Source: Owenia fusiformis (taxonomy: Eukaryota; Annelida; Polychaeta; Sabellida; Oweniidae). From it: a stretch of DNA of 60,000 nucleotides. Below, in pieces: positions 38,566-53,500 of the stretch (positions are counted from its first letter, which is position 1; every line of letters begins with the position of its first letter). The translations under genes were made by a program, and so were the position numbers. The DNA lies in contig CAIIXF020000001.1 of assembly GCA_903813345.2 (NCBI GenBank), forward strand, positions 22,899,915-22,959,914, read 5' to 3'. The notes beneath the pieces are model-generated. The model did no database searches and was not told where the DNA came from. It saw nothing but the letters and a program-made list of their open reading frames with translations.

Positions 38566-41500
38566 CTAAAATGAAAAGAATAAAACATGTTCGCAACAGT
38601 TCTTGTTTAGCAATCAGACTAAACAGCCCAGCCCCCCAATTATTTTAATCAGCCGACTTAATTCAACGAGACCACCAGATAGTCCAAGAATTGTTCATTT
38701 GGTATAGTTTTAATTGGTATAAATGTAGTTATATTCTTCCTCATTTATATACTGTTTGGGAGTGTCCCCAGAGCAAAGAAAAACGCTCCACATGACAAGT
38801 TTTCTTAAAAAACTTTGACTTTTCATAACGCAGTAATATTTTTCCTCGATGCATCTAGATATTCTTCCTTTTTTCTCTTCATGGAAATATCGGAGATAAA
38901 GATGATAGCAGTTTTCTATAAACTTGATCGGACCTAGTATCCTAGTATTCCTCAAGAATTTCGGCTTTGTAAAAAGTCTAAAAAGTAACACCATTTATAT
39001 GTATTGTAAAAATAACACTTTCTAATCAAAGAGGCAATTTCAAAACTTGTTTTGAAGATACACACTTACGTGGGCATGTTTTGTTATAAAAACTGCAACA
39101 GTTGTCACTAATAGTGTCTCCATTATAAGACGTCTGCATAATACACTGGCTACTGCTTAATATAAAGTATATAGATTTGCAACTGCTGTTTCTGAGGCAG
39201 TAGTCCCTACACTCCAGCTCTGAGTTCAACGTTCCGATGGTAACACTTGCTCCACCGATGTATGCATCCGTTGAACGGACTGTGTAGCATAAATCTAAAT
39301 GACAAAGGTAAAAAACAGAGAATGTATTAGTATGTCAATTGGACACCCGAAAAAGGCAACATGTAGATCTTAAAGATCTGCACAATGTTCTTGCCATTCT
39401 CAGTAAAAAAACAAAAGCCAGCCATTTTGATTTTTTTAATTTTTCTACTGACAAAATGAATGCACATGTTTTCCCAAGTGCCAAAAAGCAAATATTTCGA
39501 CTTACTCAGAACAGCCGTGATTGCATGAATCCTACCTACTATTTAAATCAATTTTACTTGGATTGGATGACATATGCAAACAAATAATAAGATACTGTAT
39601 AGATTTTTCTCGCTTGAATAACATTTTTCATATTGACTTTGAGTTGCTTTTTAATGGTATTGCCATCCGGAGGCATCAACACATAAAGTACCGATAAAGT
39701 GAATACATCGCCTACTTTTTTACTTAAAGTTAGAAAAAGATGTTCCAAATTGTGATGCATAGGTGAATCAGGATTACATGAAATAATTGGTTCATTTGTG
39801 AGAGTGAATGGGCATCCGTCTTGAAGAGTTCATATTATATGTCTGTGATAGATGAACTTAGATGAAAAATAGTTTATTCTCGCACAAACGGATAGTAATA
39901 CAATCTGCTTTACCTGTATGTACATATTTACACATGTAGAGATGACTTTCAGAACAAGCAATGTCTTCCCACTTATAAAAGTTATACGATTTGAATGTAA
40001 TGACACACGCGTCAGCCACATTGTCTGGTTGCCCTGATAACCAATGCCCGGATGCAATTGTGTACATGGTGTCATCTGACCACCGGATATCGGATGTGGG
40101 GTCCGAGACGAAACGCCTTGCACCAAAGTACACTTTATCATAGCTGAAAACAAATAAGAATGATCTGATAATTACCAATAAATGCCAAAGGGCTGGATGG
40201 GATTGTTGCTGTAAATATTAGTAATTAGTATGAAATTGCCTGCTCCGTAATCAGAGACGAAGTTTATAGACACAGCATTTCCTGGCCCCATTGGTATGAA
40301 GGTGCTCACGATTCATCGTAAATACACATATGAGACTGACATAGTTACAACCTTCAATATGCAAAATGTTAATAACATATTATATATTTTTCATATTTGA
40401 TAATCAATTTTCATTTTAAACTGTCCGATAAACAGTTTACGTAAATGCTATTCAATATGTTGATGTTTTTAAAACAATGAAATACGAGTATGCAATAACC
40501 AAGGCACAAACTGACACCATCTAGTAAGAAATTAAAAATGGTTACAAAAAACGAACGTGTGTCACAAAAGACGGTGGCTATACAGTGTCTTAAACCGGTG
40601 TTAAAGAAATTATGGTCCCCCAGTGATTATGGTCCCCCCCCCCCCTTTAAAGGCCCTTTCTGGTCATGATTGTGTATAAAATAATGAGGGAAAGAGTTGT
40701 ATTTAGATCACCATTGAAATCAATGGAGAGTAGGACCATAATTTGATAGGACCTCCTACCCTTTTACACCGGGACATAAAAATACAATATCCTCGTCTTA
40801 GGCATTTATCATTTCCCAAATTATTGCTTACTTTTCAGTGAAAATAGTCTGAGGAATTTGAGCAACTAGTCGAGCAGAATCAAAGTTGAGTTGAGCCAGG
40901 ATCCCACCATTCTCTTCGCAGGTTTCATTTGCTGCTGCCCAGCTCGTGGCAGGCGTCTGTGGCACGTGGTAGCACCATCGGACTTGCGTTGTGTCGTAAG
41001 TGAACGGAGTTTTTGCCATAGCTACAAACGATAGACACAAGGTCAAGGGCATACATAATGTTCATCTCTCCAACATTTAAAAAGAGAAACATCAAAGTAT
41101 GTATCAAACTTTTCAAAATAACTAATTAATTCAAAATCATGTATAATTTGCTACATGTACACGATGAAGATAGTCCATGGTGCTGTTGATTTGGAATGAT
41201 TTGGATTCATGAATGTGAGGAATCTCCGAATCATACTTTTTTGTTTATATGCATAAGAACATAGTTTAGGATGTAACGGGTTTGTTTTTTGTTTAGATGG
41301 TTGTCCTAATAAGATGTTCCTTTTTACTGCGTTTTGTGGGATCCTCCGAAAAAGATCACCGGTACAGTTGGCAAAATGTTTCACTTACTATATTTATCAT
41401 ACGTGTAGTCATAGAAACCTGACGTTACCAGCGCCGCATCATCACATGAAGTTGTATGCAGGGTGCATAGCATGAGGTCAATGTTGTAGGTAATCGTCGT

Positions 41501-44500
41501 GCAGGACGTGTCAGCGCTGCACTGGTCGGCACACACAAATAATGTGCTGTTAAATGGGCCGGATAGAATTGTAGCGGAAGGGCATTTACCCCAACGCATA
41601 GAATACCCGTCAATCACTGAAATATTAACAACAATTAGGCAGTTAAAACATGTAATCATTGGAGTGGTCATAAAGAAAGTGGAACAATCATCTCTGTTTT
41701 GTAACGGTGTACTAAGAATAAAATAAACCGTTAACGGACAGGACAGTTTTTCCTTTTTGGGTGCAAGCAATTTCCTTTCCTATTTGGATTAAATATTTTC
41801 TTTCATTTTGAAATGTAAAGAATGAATACAAATTGCTGTTAAACGTTAAACAGAAAGCCTGCAGCTTAGTCATTTTAAATTACGTTAGAAACAGGTGTAA
41901 TTGGCTTCCAGCAGGCCTAGCTACATCTTTCATAAAAACGGTGAAGTTAGCATCAATGACGTCAATGCCTCAAATGTGTACAAAAAGGTTTTTAATTGAG
42001 CATTCTAAGCAGCTAGAGTTATTTTTATTATAGAAGGATAAAGCCGTGTGTGCATTTATAGACCAATTAGAGTATATCACATTGTTTATGGATAACAACC
42101 GGAGAAACCACCCACTTATAACAAGTGTCAGCGTTCTCTGTGGGTAAAAATATATATAAATGTTATAAAATAATCCGAAATAAAACTAGAGAATTTATTC
42201 CAACATGTTTCTTTATTCAAAATCGTCAGGGAATGTTTAACATAGGAATCGTGAAATTAATGATAATATAAAACAAAATGTTGAGATTTTTGTTTTTAAC
42301 ACTTTTAAACATGTAATAATATAAAAATAAAATAAATATATAGATAATAATAATAATAATATTATAGGAACATCTTATGATTTCGAAAAAATATCATTTG
42401 TATCCATGAGTGGATATTGATATCTTCACGAGTGAGCGCAGCAGTGAAAAAGATCTAAACCATCGAATATCACTTTTGAAACCATCGATTATCCTACACT
42501 TATTGTACTAAATGTAATTAACATCAAAAAATAAATGTGATATTTATTGGGAAAATGAATAACCGGAGGATATTGTGATGATATACTCCGGGCGGAGGAT
42601 ATCGTGACGATATACTCCGGAAAACCCAATATGCGGAGGATATTGTGACAATATACTCCGCTTGTTTATTTCCCGCCAAATTGACTCTATTTGGCATGAT
42701 ATTCATTTTGCATTGATATTATACATTTGTACACTCCTTGTAAGTGAAGGATAATAAGAACATCCTATGATTTTTTTCAGAATATCATTTTAATCTACTC
42801 GGTGATATTGATATATTCGCTTTGCTCTCTCGTGCAGATATCAATATCACCTCGTAGATAAAAAATGATATTCCTCAAAATCATAGGATATCCTATAAAT
42901 ATCACTTTTTGAGAAGTGATACTCGATGGTTTGAGAAGTGATATTCGATGCTTTCGGGATATTTTGCTAAAATATGATATCTTGATCCACATATCAAATG
43001 TATCTTCACCTGATATCCGATCTATATCCTTTGAACCATGGGATAAACATGTTTATCCTATGCCAAGTAGAGTTTTAGGGAGATAAGTTGGCAAGATATA
43101 TCCCGTATCCTGATTTTGAGGTTTCCATATCCTGAACCTCCATATCCCCCGCCATATCTCCCGCTCCAGGGCATATCTGCCCGCTTCGAAAAAAAATTGA
43201 AAATAAGAAAAAATGTGAAAAAATTAAAAATTGAAAAAAAGAAAAAAAAGAAAAAATAGAAAAAATTTGAAAAATGGTAAAAATAAAAAATATTTAAAAA
43301 ATTGAAAGAAAATTAGAAAACTCTACTTGGTATAGGATAAAGCAGTTATGTACGGTCGGTTTGGATATTGGGTTCATCCTTCGTGAGATATGCACATCTA
43401 CCTTCGGTCCCTACGGTCCCTCAGGTAGAGATGCATATCTCCCTCTGGATAAACCCCATATCCAAAACCTCCCAGTACATAACCCTTATATATATATTTA
43501 GAGACGTACCTTTCCAATACTCTGGAAGACAATTGCAGTTAGGATCTGACTCAGACACTGTTGAACCACAATCTTGTGCGATACCAAAGTCTAAAACAAA
43601 TACTAAATGAGAACATTGGTGCATCCATGTTCATATAGAGTCCATAGTATTAATTGAATCAGAAGGCATGAACAGTTTGAACGTTTTGAATGAGTAGACG
43701 CTGGACTGAACTTTAGTCCTTGATCTTTAGGAAACGAGTTTGTTGTCCGGGTGCCCACCACAAAAATCAACTACTGCATAGTGATCCTACATACAGGGTG
43801 TCCAAAAAAACAGGACCGTAAGAAAGTTGAATAACTCGGTCAATTTTGCATATTTTGCCTTGAAATTTCAGAATTATTTAGTTCATTCAATGAACTACAG
43901 CTCCTTACAAAACATGCCCCAAATGTGTAAATCTCATCTCTATGCACAATTCAATCCGGCGAACAAAGCTGTTGATGATCCTCCTACACACATGTCTTTC
44001 TGAATGGACAAGTTTGTTCCAAGAACAATTGCTACTGGAGTTTACATCCTCCCGGTGAAATGTTACAGCATCCATTGCATTCTGAACAATGCATTGCCTG
44101 GGTGGCAATGAGGAAACATGGAATCATCAGTCCCTTTTGGTTCGAAGGTGACTTGGGACTTGCTATCAGCATGAACAAGGACCAGTAAGTTCTCACCAAG
44201 TTTTGGAGGTCACTAAGCACCAGAAGGGACATCTAAGGAGATAATTAAGCAGTGGTTTCAACAAACCAATACCACCTCAACACTGCAAATGATATGCTGA
44301 AATGGTTTAGGCAATGCGTTGGTGGTCAGCTCATCAGTTGCAGAATGCAAACCATATGGGCAGCTCATTTGCCTGATCTTAATCCCCCAAATTTTTATCT
44401 TTGAGGATTTCTCAGAGCCAATGTGTACACTGACAGGCCCCTAACAATCTTCAGAGCTCAATAACTACCCCAATATTTACCATCCACATTAATGTGTATA

Positions 44501-47500
44501 GGTCAGGGTCATTAACAACTTTGTTCGCAGAATTCGTTTGTGCATAGAGAGGAGAAGTGACCACTTTGGGCATGTTTTGTAAAGGACTGTAGTTTTTGAC
44601 ACAATAAACAGATTATCATCAAACTTTCAGAACAAAATTCTCATTGAATGAACTAAATAATTCTTAAATTTCAAGGCAAAATATGCAAAATTGACCGAGT
44701 TATTCAACTTTCTTACGGTCCTGTTTTTTGGACACCCTGTATGCTCTACACTGGGGTGTGTTACATTTTTCACACAAAATGAGGATTGGAGCAAGGATGT
44801 AAATGGGGATATGCACTATTGACTTAACTTGGGGATATCATCATATTTCTAAGCCATCATAGATATTTATTTAGGTAACGTTTTGTCACCCTGTACCTTT
44901 TATACATGTCACATTACCCCTTTTCAAGCATGAGACAACTTGTTTCATATAACTTAAAATGTATTGCGTCGTGCGGATTTTCTACAATTGAAGACGTCTG
45001 AATCCTAAGGGAACCATCTTTTTGACATTTTCTACATTCTCTTATTCTACATTCTCTTATCAATCAAAAATACTTAATCTTTATCAAAATCAATTACCCA
45101 AATGCGAGTAGGTAGTTACCAGTTTCACCACCAGGTGGCTGATTCGGGTCAATTAACATGGCAGAAGAAAGTTCCCTTAAACTTGAATATTATCAATTTA
45201 AGTGGCTCAATTTTCATATAACCCTTATGTGTCTGATACTTATACTAATGAAAATATGTCCAGTAAAGCAAAATATTATCTGTCCACTAAAAGAAAAGGT
45301 ATTTCATTTTTTGTGATTTTATAGCATGGGGTCTATGGGGAATCTCCCCGAGCTAGAAGTCACATTTTCAAAGAAAATTAATTTTTCAAAGTTGATAAAC
45401 ACTTTTTAAAACCACATTTCTAGATGTAATTTTACATGTAGATTTCAAATATGATATTACTTTGACTTAATTTTGAATTTTTAATGACGTAAATCAAGAT
45501 TATTTCTACTCGCATCTGGGTTATTGACATCATACTTATGAAATGCAGTTATGTGGTAAAAAGTAAAAAAATATATATACAAAAAGTTGTTTTAAATGGC
45601 AACCCTGTGTGATCCCTTCTAAGAGGCAAGGGCCCCTGTTACAATCAAAACTAAATATATATTTTCTTAATGAGGGAAGTCAGTACTTTGAAACGGTATG
45701 CTCATTTTTGTGGAATACCGGAACGGAACGGACAACGACACTTTGAATTCATTTTTGGGAGCATGCTAGGGACTACTTGTGTATTTTGCTACGTCTATAA
45801 TTAAGCAATCTTGAAACAACTGCAATTTTACTTTTCCGATATATTTGATTGTTTTGAGTCTTCCTAGTCCAAGCATGGCCTAGACGCGTTTCAACAAAAA
45901 TAAATACTTTTTTTCTCGAAAGCTCAAGAGAAAATTAAACATGGAGAGTTCTGGACTTAAGTATTTGACACATTAAACTGTACACTTTTTCAAAAGCTTT
46001 AACAATCATTATGTACAATGACTTGCAGTTCAGTAAATGGTCGGTTCAAAAGTAAAATAATACGGTATCACTCACAATGCCAAGCAAAGCTATCATAAGC
46101 TGCTCTAGATGCAATAATTAATGGCACTCGTCAGGGCTCTATTGTAGGACCAATAATGTTCATTATTTAACACAATGTTTTAATTCCAGAAAGTAATATT
46201 TGAATGTCTTTATTTATTTCAAATGCAGATTTCTAAAACTATGAATTATACGACGACGCAAATGGCATTCCCTGCATTTATTTTTTGTTATTATCGATCA
46301 TTCATTGAAAAGTGGTAACTTTTGGTATGGGAGTCGAGTACAACTGCAGCAATGTCGGAGGTTTATTCTGTATATAAGGTGTGGGTGAAATGATTAAATC
46401 GAATCGATTAATATGCTACAATGTCCTTATACATACAGTATACCTTTATGTGTGCCTAGATGTGTTTTGGTTGGTATATGTGACGGTGTAACTTTATAAT
46501 TTGCTTTGCAAAGTGGCTTTCCAGTTAATTGATTGTCCCGATCGAAGTGTTATTGTTTCTTGCATAAAAGATTAAAGGAAGCGCTCAAATGTGCCGCTAC
46601 TTGCAATCAGGAAATCAGAATGAAATATAGAACTATGTAACATGTAAAATGATTATGCCTTATAATTGTGTCTGGCCTTTGGTGATGAAAATATCCTATT
46701 ACTATTTGGTTTTCATAAACAGATCGAACGGTGGAATTCATTTTATTTGTTATATTATTTCATTGTATTGTCTAATCTGAGATTAGATTCTTAAACAAAA
46801 TACGTATGTGTAATAGGATAAAAAGTTCTTGGACAGACCTTGGGATAAAATGTCTGTCTCCGATAATTGAAAATCGCAACACCTGAAAATTCACGTGGGG
46901 GCAAAATATGTCACAAAACGTTTAAATATTGCTTATTAAACCACTACCACGTTCAGTAGATGAAGCAGTTGCCATATTACTGATTAGATGGCATGTCAAA
47001 ATACATTCATTATGAAATAAGACTGATTGCTGAATATGTCTAAATTACTATTTTAGTTGTGCTTTAAGTGCATTCCATTACATAGTAACGTCTGATATTT
47101 TGAAGCTGGTGGAGAATGTCACTGCAGTTATTTCATTAAATGTGTTTATTCAACAGGGACATATTGATACTTTTTTCATCAAGCCGATTTCAGAATTCAT
47201 TTGATGCCATGAAAGTCGATGTACTTGAAGATAGTTTTTCTTCTTGTCAACAATGCAAATTAAGTGTACCGGTATGTTATGCTTAAGATTGCCGCCAAGG
47301 TTATTTTTTAAAAACATTTTTGGAACTATCTTTCCAAAGTCACCGTTTCCTAGTCTTTTTGTATCAAAAAGTGATATACTCGTTTATCCTATGCCAAGTA
47401 GAGTTTTAGGGAGATAAATTGGTAAGATATATCCCGTATCCTGATTTTGAGGTTTCCATATCCAGAACCTCCATATCTCCCGCCATATCTCCCGCTTCGG

Positions 47501-50500
47501 TGCATATCTTCCCGCTTCGGGTAAGTAGTGGAAATGCAATAAAATGACTTTGCATATGAATGATATGTTTATTTTTACACCTTGTACTATTGAAATGGCC
47601 ATATGCCCCTGAAAACTCTACTTGGTATAGGATAAAGCAGTTATGTACGGTCGGTTTGGATATTGGGTTCATCCCTCGTGAGATATGCACATCTACATTC
47701 GGTCCCTACGGTCCCTTAGGTAGATATGCATATCTCCCTCTGGATAAACCCCATATCCAAAACCTCCCAGTACATAACCCTTATATATCCAACAATTTGA
47801 AAGTTAATGAATATCTAAGTTGAAAAATTCCCTAAAGGGCTGGTTGTGGTTAGGCGCATTAATGCACCTCTGGGCCTTTATTTATATATCGAGATTTGTC
47901 ACTGAACCAGAATTGCATTTGCTGCAATATTAAAAATACGGCTGTTGACAGTCCGAAAAACTCCAAATTTGGAGTTTTTGCTCTCTTAGAAATGATTGCA
48001 TCATCACGTTCACAAAGCGATTGTCAAACTTTGAACAAGAACAAAGCGATCATTTATTGGTGGTAAATAAAACAAAATACAATGTCAGTATTGTCGGCTT
48101 TTCCAAACTATTGCCAGATAGGTTTATCAAGAAGTAATAAAAACAGGGAATAAACAGGGAATTGAATTGATATTCAAAATAGCCTGTATCAGAACTATCC
48201 CCTGGCATTTCTCTTGATTTTTACATTCTTCGTTTTATTTTAAACCTTGTTAATAAAAGGTGAAAATGTAATATAATACATCAAATTGTATCATTCTATG
48301 TCGCCATGGTGATGACAAATCAAACCTCAAAATGAATAAGTTTAGAAAGAAATATTGTGGAATTAAATAGGTAAATTTTTCCTCGAGAAGATATGATATT
48401 GGCCTCGGTCAATATGATATTATTCTTGGCCAATACCATATCTTCCCTCGGAATAAAAATCATATTCCATCCCTTACATTGAATAAACTTGGGCAACTAG
48501 TGACCTTTATAAGCTATGGGATACTTTAAAGAATTCTTTCTAGAGACTAGCGTCGGTTAATCTTATTATATCTTCAAAAGAATATTAAACGTAAACATAA
48601 TTATCGGGTGTGCCGTCTGGTTATCCTGGCCTATAACAGCCTAAAATAGAAGGAAGAACCTATACTCGAGCTAAAGGTATATTCCTAGATGTTATCACTT
48701 ATTTCAATAATATAAGTGTTATATATTGCAGTTATTAGAGCCACCGATGTAAGGCATAAAACGGCTTGATCTATAGCTAGGCAATCAATGATAAATCATG
48801 GGACAGATTTATCTTAACGTCTGAGCAAAAGTTCCTTTCATCTTGTTTCATTAAATTTTATTCAAAGAGGAGTTTTTTGTTTTACTATCTATTCAGTGAT
48901 TTATTTCGCAATTATCAGTTTCCCATAATCGCAAGTTAGACCTAAGATTTTCATTGCATCAAAATTGTTTATCTTATCTCAAGGATGGTTTTAATCGATT
49001 GTTATACAGCAAGAATATCTTTTGAGTTCGCCTGAGGTTTGATTCTGAGAGGTAACCGTTACATATGTGTTAAAAACTGTCAGGAAAGTGGTAGTTACGA
49101 TAGAACAATATTTATATTGGTGGGACTTAAGGGCTAATAACAAACGTTTCCTTTGTATGCCCAAGCGCGATTGAAATGTATTTGAGATAATCAAAACAAT
49201 CTTAGAAGAAAAATTAAGTAATTTAAGTATACTTTGAATGTTTTTATGTGAGTAGAAAGTTCATCCCTGGAGCAAATCGCACGATTGGTCAAATCAGGTC
49301 ACGTGGTTAAAGAGGTGTCCATTCTCATCGATTAACTGTTTTAGATTAATTTTCTCTTGACAATCAAAAACGAGAATTCTGACATTAGAAAATAACGATC
49401 ACGAGCAGGATTATCATCTATTTTCTCTGATGATCCATTGTATTGACGTTGATTCTAATAACATGCCTCGTCCAGTATAATGCAATTCAGTGTCAGGTTC
49501 AATAAAGCTACTATTGCTATTTATACATTTGTACATTCAGGTCTTCTTACATACATTATTTCTAATTTCCTATCATAATTTAGATTGCATCGTTAGTCCT
49601 GGTACAATGGTTTAAATAAAAAACTTTATTTAAATTGCATTGTTGGACTTTCCAAACTTATCGACAGTAGTGAACATAACAAATCGAAATTAATACTGAA
49701 AAATATTGAATAATGAATAATTCAGACGTCCAGACACTTTTCGAGACATATAGATTACGTGATGAAGAAGTGTTTATTTATAAAAGAATGGTGATATCAA
49801 AAGGTTCAATCTGTCACCAAATAAGGTTGGCTTTTATCTAATCGGATCGTTACGGTGTGTCGATCTATTAACATCCACTTTATTTGTCCAGTGTTATGTT
49901 CCTGATAAAAAATGTGGAAATTGTAAGTAATACTCTTTGTGGACTTGGTGTAATTAAACATGCGAATCAATGGGATGGCGAGATAAGTATATAATTCCAT
50001 TAACCAAGACAAGTTGAATCGATCTAGTTGTAACCATTAAAATGTAGAAAAAACGTCCATTTATATACCAGTACCGAGTTACCAACGATAAAATGAACAC
50101 CAGAAAGAGCGTAAACTGCAAAGTGTATAATTTGCAATCACATTAAACATGAGCATGGTGAAAAGGAATGCTATTTCATAGTAATGCTACTTCTACATTC
50201 ATGTATTTCTCATTCATGTATTTTTCTACATTTATTTTTTATTTAAAACAATACATCAGCTGACATTTTAAAATTCATGAATGATGTGAACACTTTTAAC
50301 TCATCTCATAAAATTCATAAATTAATGAAGATGTTTACTAGATCATATTTAACTAATTACGGGAAATGATTCTCTACAAATCCACAGTAGATCACCCTAT
50401 TAATCATATTAAAAGATGAGTCTTTCTACTCCAGCAATTAACAACAATGTTATCTCGTTCCAAACGAAGAGGATGGGTTGGAACAAGATAACAACAATGT

Positions 50501-53500
50501 TCTTGTACAGCAATCAATGAAGTAATAACAAAGAGTTTTGGGATTCTAAGAAAATATGAAAACAGTTGACAAAACATTTTGAAAAATAGTTCAAAAACTT
50601 GATGAAAAGAAAATATGAAAAATAGAAAAGATAAGGGCAGTACCGCAACCACGTCTCCAACCACGTCTCCGAAGCATATGACTGCTATAAGTGACTGTGG
50701 AAATTCTACCGTGGCCAAAGGCTTTCGTTATCAAACCGAAGACCGCGTACGATTGCCATAGCAAATGTGACTGATGCATAACGTTTATACTGTCTTTGGA
50801 CGAATAAAACAATTATAGACATCGGCATGGGTTCTTGTAAATACAATTTCGTGACGAAATTTGAAAAGTCAACCTCTGACCAGGTCAAGAATTTGGTTGT
50901 AAATTGTATGTTGTAAATTGGCAAATTCCGAATTGACGCTAAGCTTCACCGAATATTCCTCAGCATCATTTTTACATGAAAAATTCTGATAAAGGGAATG
51001 CGAAAAAATAGCTCGATTTCTTATGAAATTTACAAGATGCGAGTAGAAATATTCTTGATTTACGTCATTAGAATTTTAAAATTCAGTCAGTGATATCATA
51101 TTTGAAATCTACATGTAAAGCTACATCTAAAAAGGTGGTTTTAAAAATTGTTTATCAACAATTTAATTTTCTTTGAAAAGGTGACTTGGAGGTCGGAGAG
51201 ATTCCCCATAGACCCCATGTTATAAAATCACAAAAAGTGGAATATCTTTTCTTTAATTGAACTGATACTATTTTCTTTTACTGGACATATTTCAATTTGT
51301 ATAACTGGGCCAATTTACAATTTATCATGATATTTTAAAAATCTGTTGTTGTACTAGAGTGCGACATGTTGATTTCATGGATAGCAATGTGTTATTTTTT
51401 GTTGACCAGAGTTTAAGCAAGTATTGTCCACAAGGTACCTAGTTGGAATATTGCTTATATATTTTAAAAAATATCACTTTAATGATGGATTTTTAGACAA
51501 TTAAGAAATATTTTATTTTTCCGGCAAATACAAACTCGGATTTCTTAATCTAAAATGTGTCGATTGCATTGGTATTTTTGAGCATGTTAATAAAATGTAT
51601 GCGCTACCTACTCTTGAAAGCTAGATGTTTGATATGTTGTAGTCACATAAATAAGGGTTATGTACTGGGAGGTTTTGGATATGGGGTTTATCCAGAGGGA
51701 GATATGCATATCTACCTGAGGGACCGTAGGGACCGAAACTGACCGTACATAACGGCTTTATCCTATACCAAGTAACTTTCTTTCAATTTCTTTTTATTGT
51801 TTCAATTTCTTCACATTTTTCTAATTCTTTTTCAATTTTTTCTAATTTTTAAAAAAAAAATTTTCAATTTTTTCACAATTTTTCTTTTTTTCTTATTTTT
51901 TTCGAAGCGGGAAGATATGCCCTGGAGCGGGAGATATGGCGGGAGATATGGAGGTTCAGGATATGGAAACCTCAAAATCATGATACGGGATATATCTTAC
52001 CAACTTATCTCCCTAAAACTCTACTTGGTATAGGATAATTAAGTATATTTTACTATATGTATACGATTTGTCAAATATTTGTATCCTCCAACACTTCGGC
52101 CATATAGATATACACTATTGATGCATTTATTTGGTGAAAGCTATGCCAGAAGATGCATTTTGATAACATATCTTAAATTGCAAACAATGGAGATATATGA
52201 TTGAGTAAGTATTTCTGTTGTGAATTCAAGTTGTCTAGATTAGGCTGTCCAATATTTTGTATCCTCCAATCATTAAAATATCATCTTTGGGAAAAATATT
52301 TTTAGATTATCATTTTGAGAAATGAAAGTACTTAATAGAAGCGTTTAGATCATCATTATTTATTTTTTGAATTATTTCAATTGTCTTTGTAAAACGTTAT
52401 TATGCATGTGTTGGAGGATACAAAATGACTTTAAAATTATGTGAAATATAAACGTACGATCAAAAGTTAGTTGTATTCGTATTTTTATGTTAATTATATC
52501 TAAATTAAAGCTTTAAGCCTAGTATACACCAATGGGCCAATTTGGGACTTCCATAGAATAACATTGCGTGGGACCTCGTGGGACTTCTCGGGAATTTGCC
52601 CTTTGAAGTCCGTGGGACTTCATGGGACTCCGTCAGATTTTGCCCCATCGAGTCCCATGAGGTCCCACATGGGACTCGGCGGAATTCGATGGGGTAAGAT
52701 GGGGCAAAATCCCACGGAGTCCCATTTTGCCCCATCGAGAATGAACATGTTCATTTTTCCATGGGTCATCGTGTGATTTTCGATCATATGACGTGTTGTG
52801 TAAAGCCCAGTATACACTAATGGGGCAAGTTGGGACCTCCATAGACTTAACATTGCGTTGGACCTCGTGGGACTTCTTGGGATTTTGCCCCCCCCCCCTG
52901 GTTAGACACCCTTTTCTGGAAAAAAACATATTAAATGAAGCCACAAACTTTGTCCTATAGTGAGGGCATCGGGGAAGAACTGTACATGTAAAATTGTATG
53001 AAGGTATCTTGCCCATTTCTTAAGTTATCACTTTTGACATAGGGGTCGTTCAAAATAATTTGCGGCTAATAATTTCAAACGATAACGTTGACTCTATTTA
53101 CATTTTTATTTTTACAATTCAATACTTATATCCAAGGAAACATGCTTATTGTTTGTTTGACACAAAAATGTGATAAATAATATCTTATTTGAAATCAAAC
53201 CGGACTTATTGAACGATTAATGAAAATAATTTAATTTTTTATTCCTTTGATTGCTCAGGTTACGAATTAATGCCAATATAGTTCCAATGATGCCGCTTGC
53301 GAATTTATAAAATATATTTGTGTTTCCTCTGCAATTCAAGAAAAACCATCGCCATATGGATGTTTCAATTTTCGAATTGTGTATTTTTTGAAATATCAAT
53401 TATCGTTAATTGGCCTATCAGGTACTTGTACATAAGGATAATATGAAATTGAACCAAGATAACCGATGAACATTCAAGTTTAAGGGAACTTTCTAATACC

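Noticed and set aside
38322-38648. Val-rich plus-strand frame opposite the mucin exon
   Set aside because: It is the antisense reading of the Thr-rich repeats (ACN/GTN codons).
39339-39587. 82-residue plus-strand frame in the intron of gene 2 (MDTRKRQHVDLKDLHNVLAI)
   Set aside because: It looks protein-like in composition, but I recognise no domain and see no splice or promoter context. It could be a decayed mobile-element piece; support is too weak.
50404-50812. Hydrophobic minus-strand frames near 50.5 kb as extra exons of gene 2
   Set aside because: No phase-compatible acceptor/donor pair, and the proposed exon 1 at 53.9 kb already joins exon 2 in frame.
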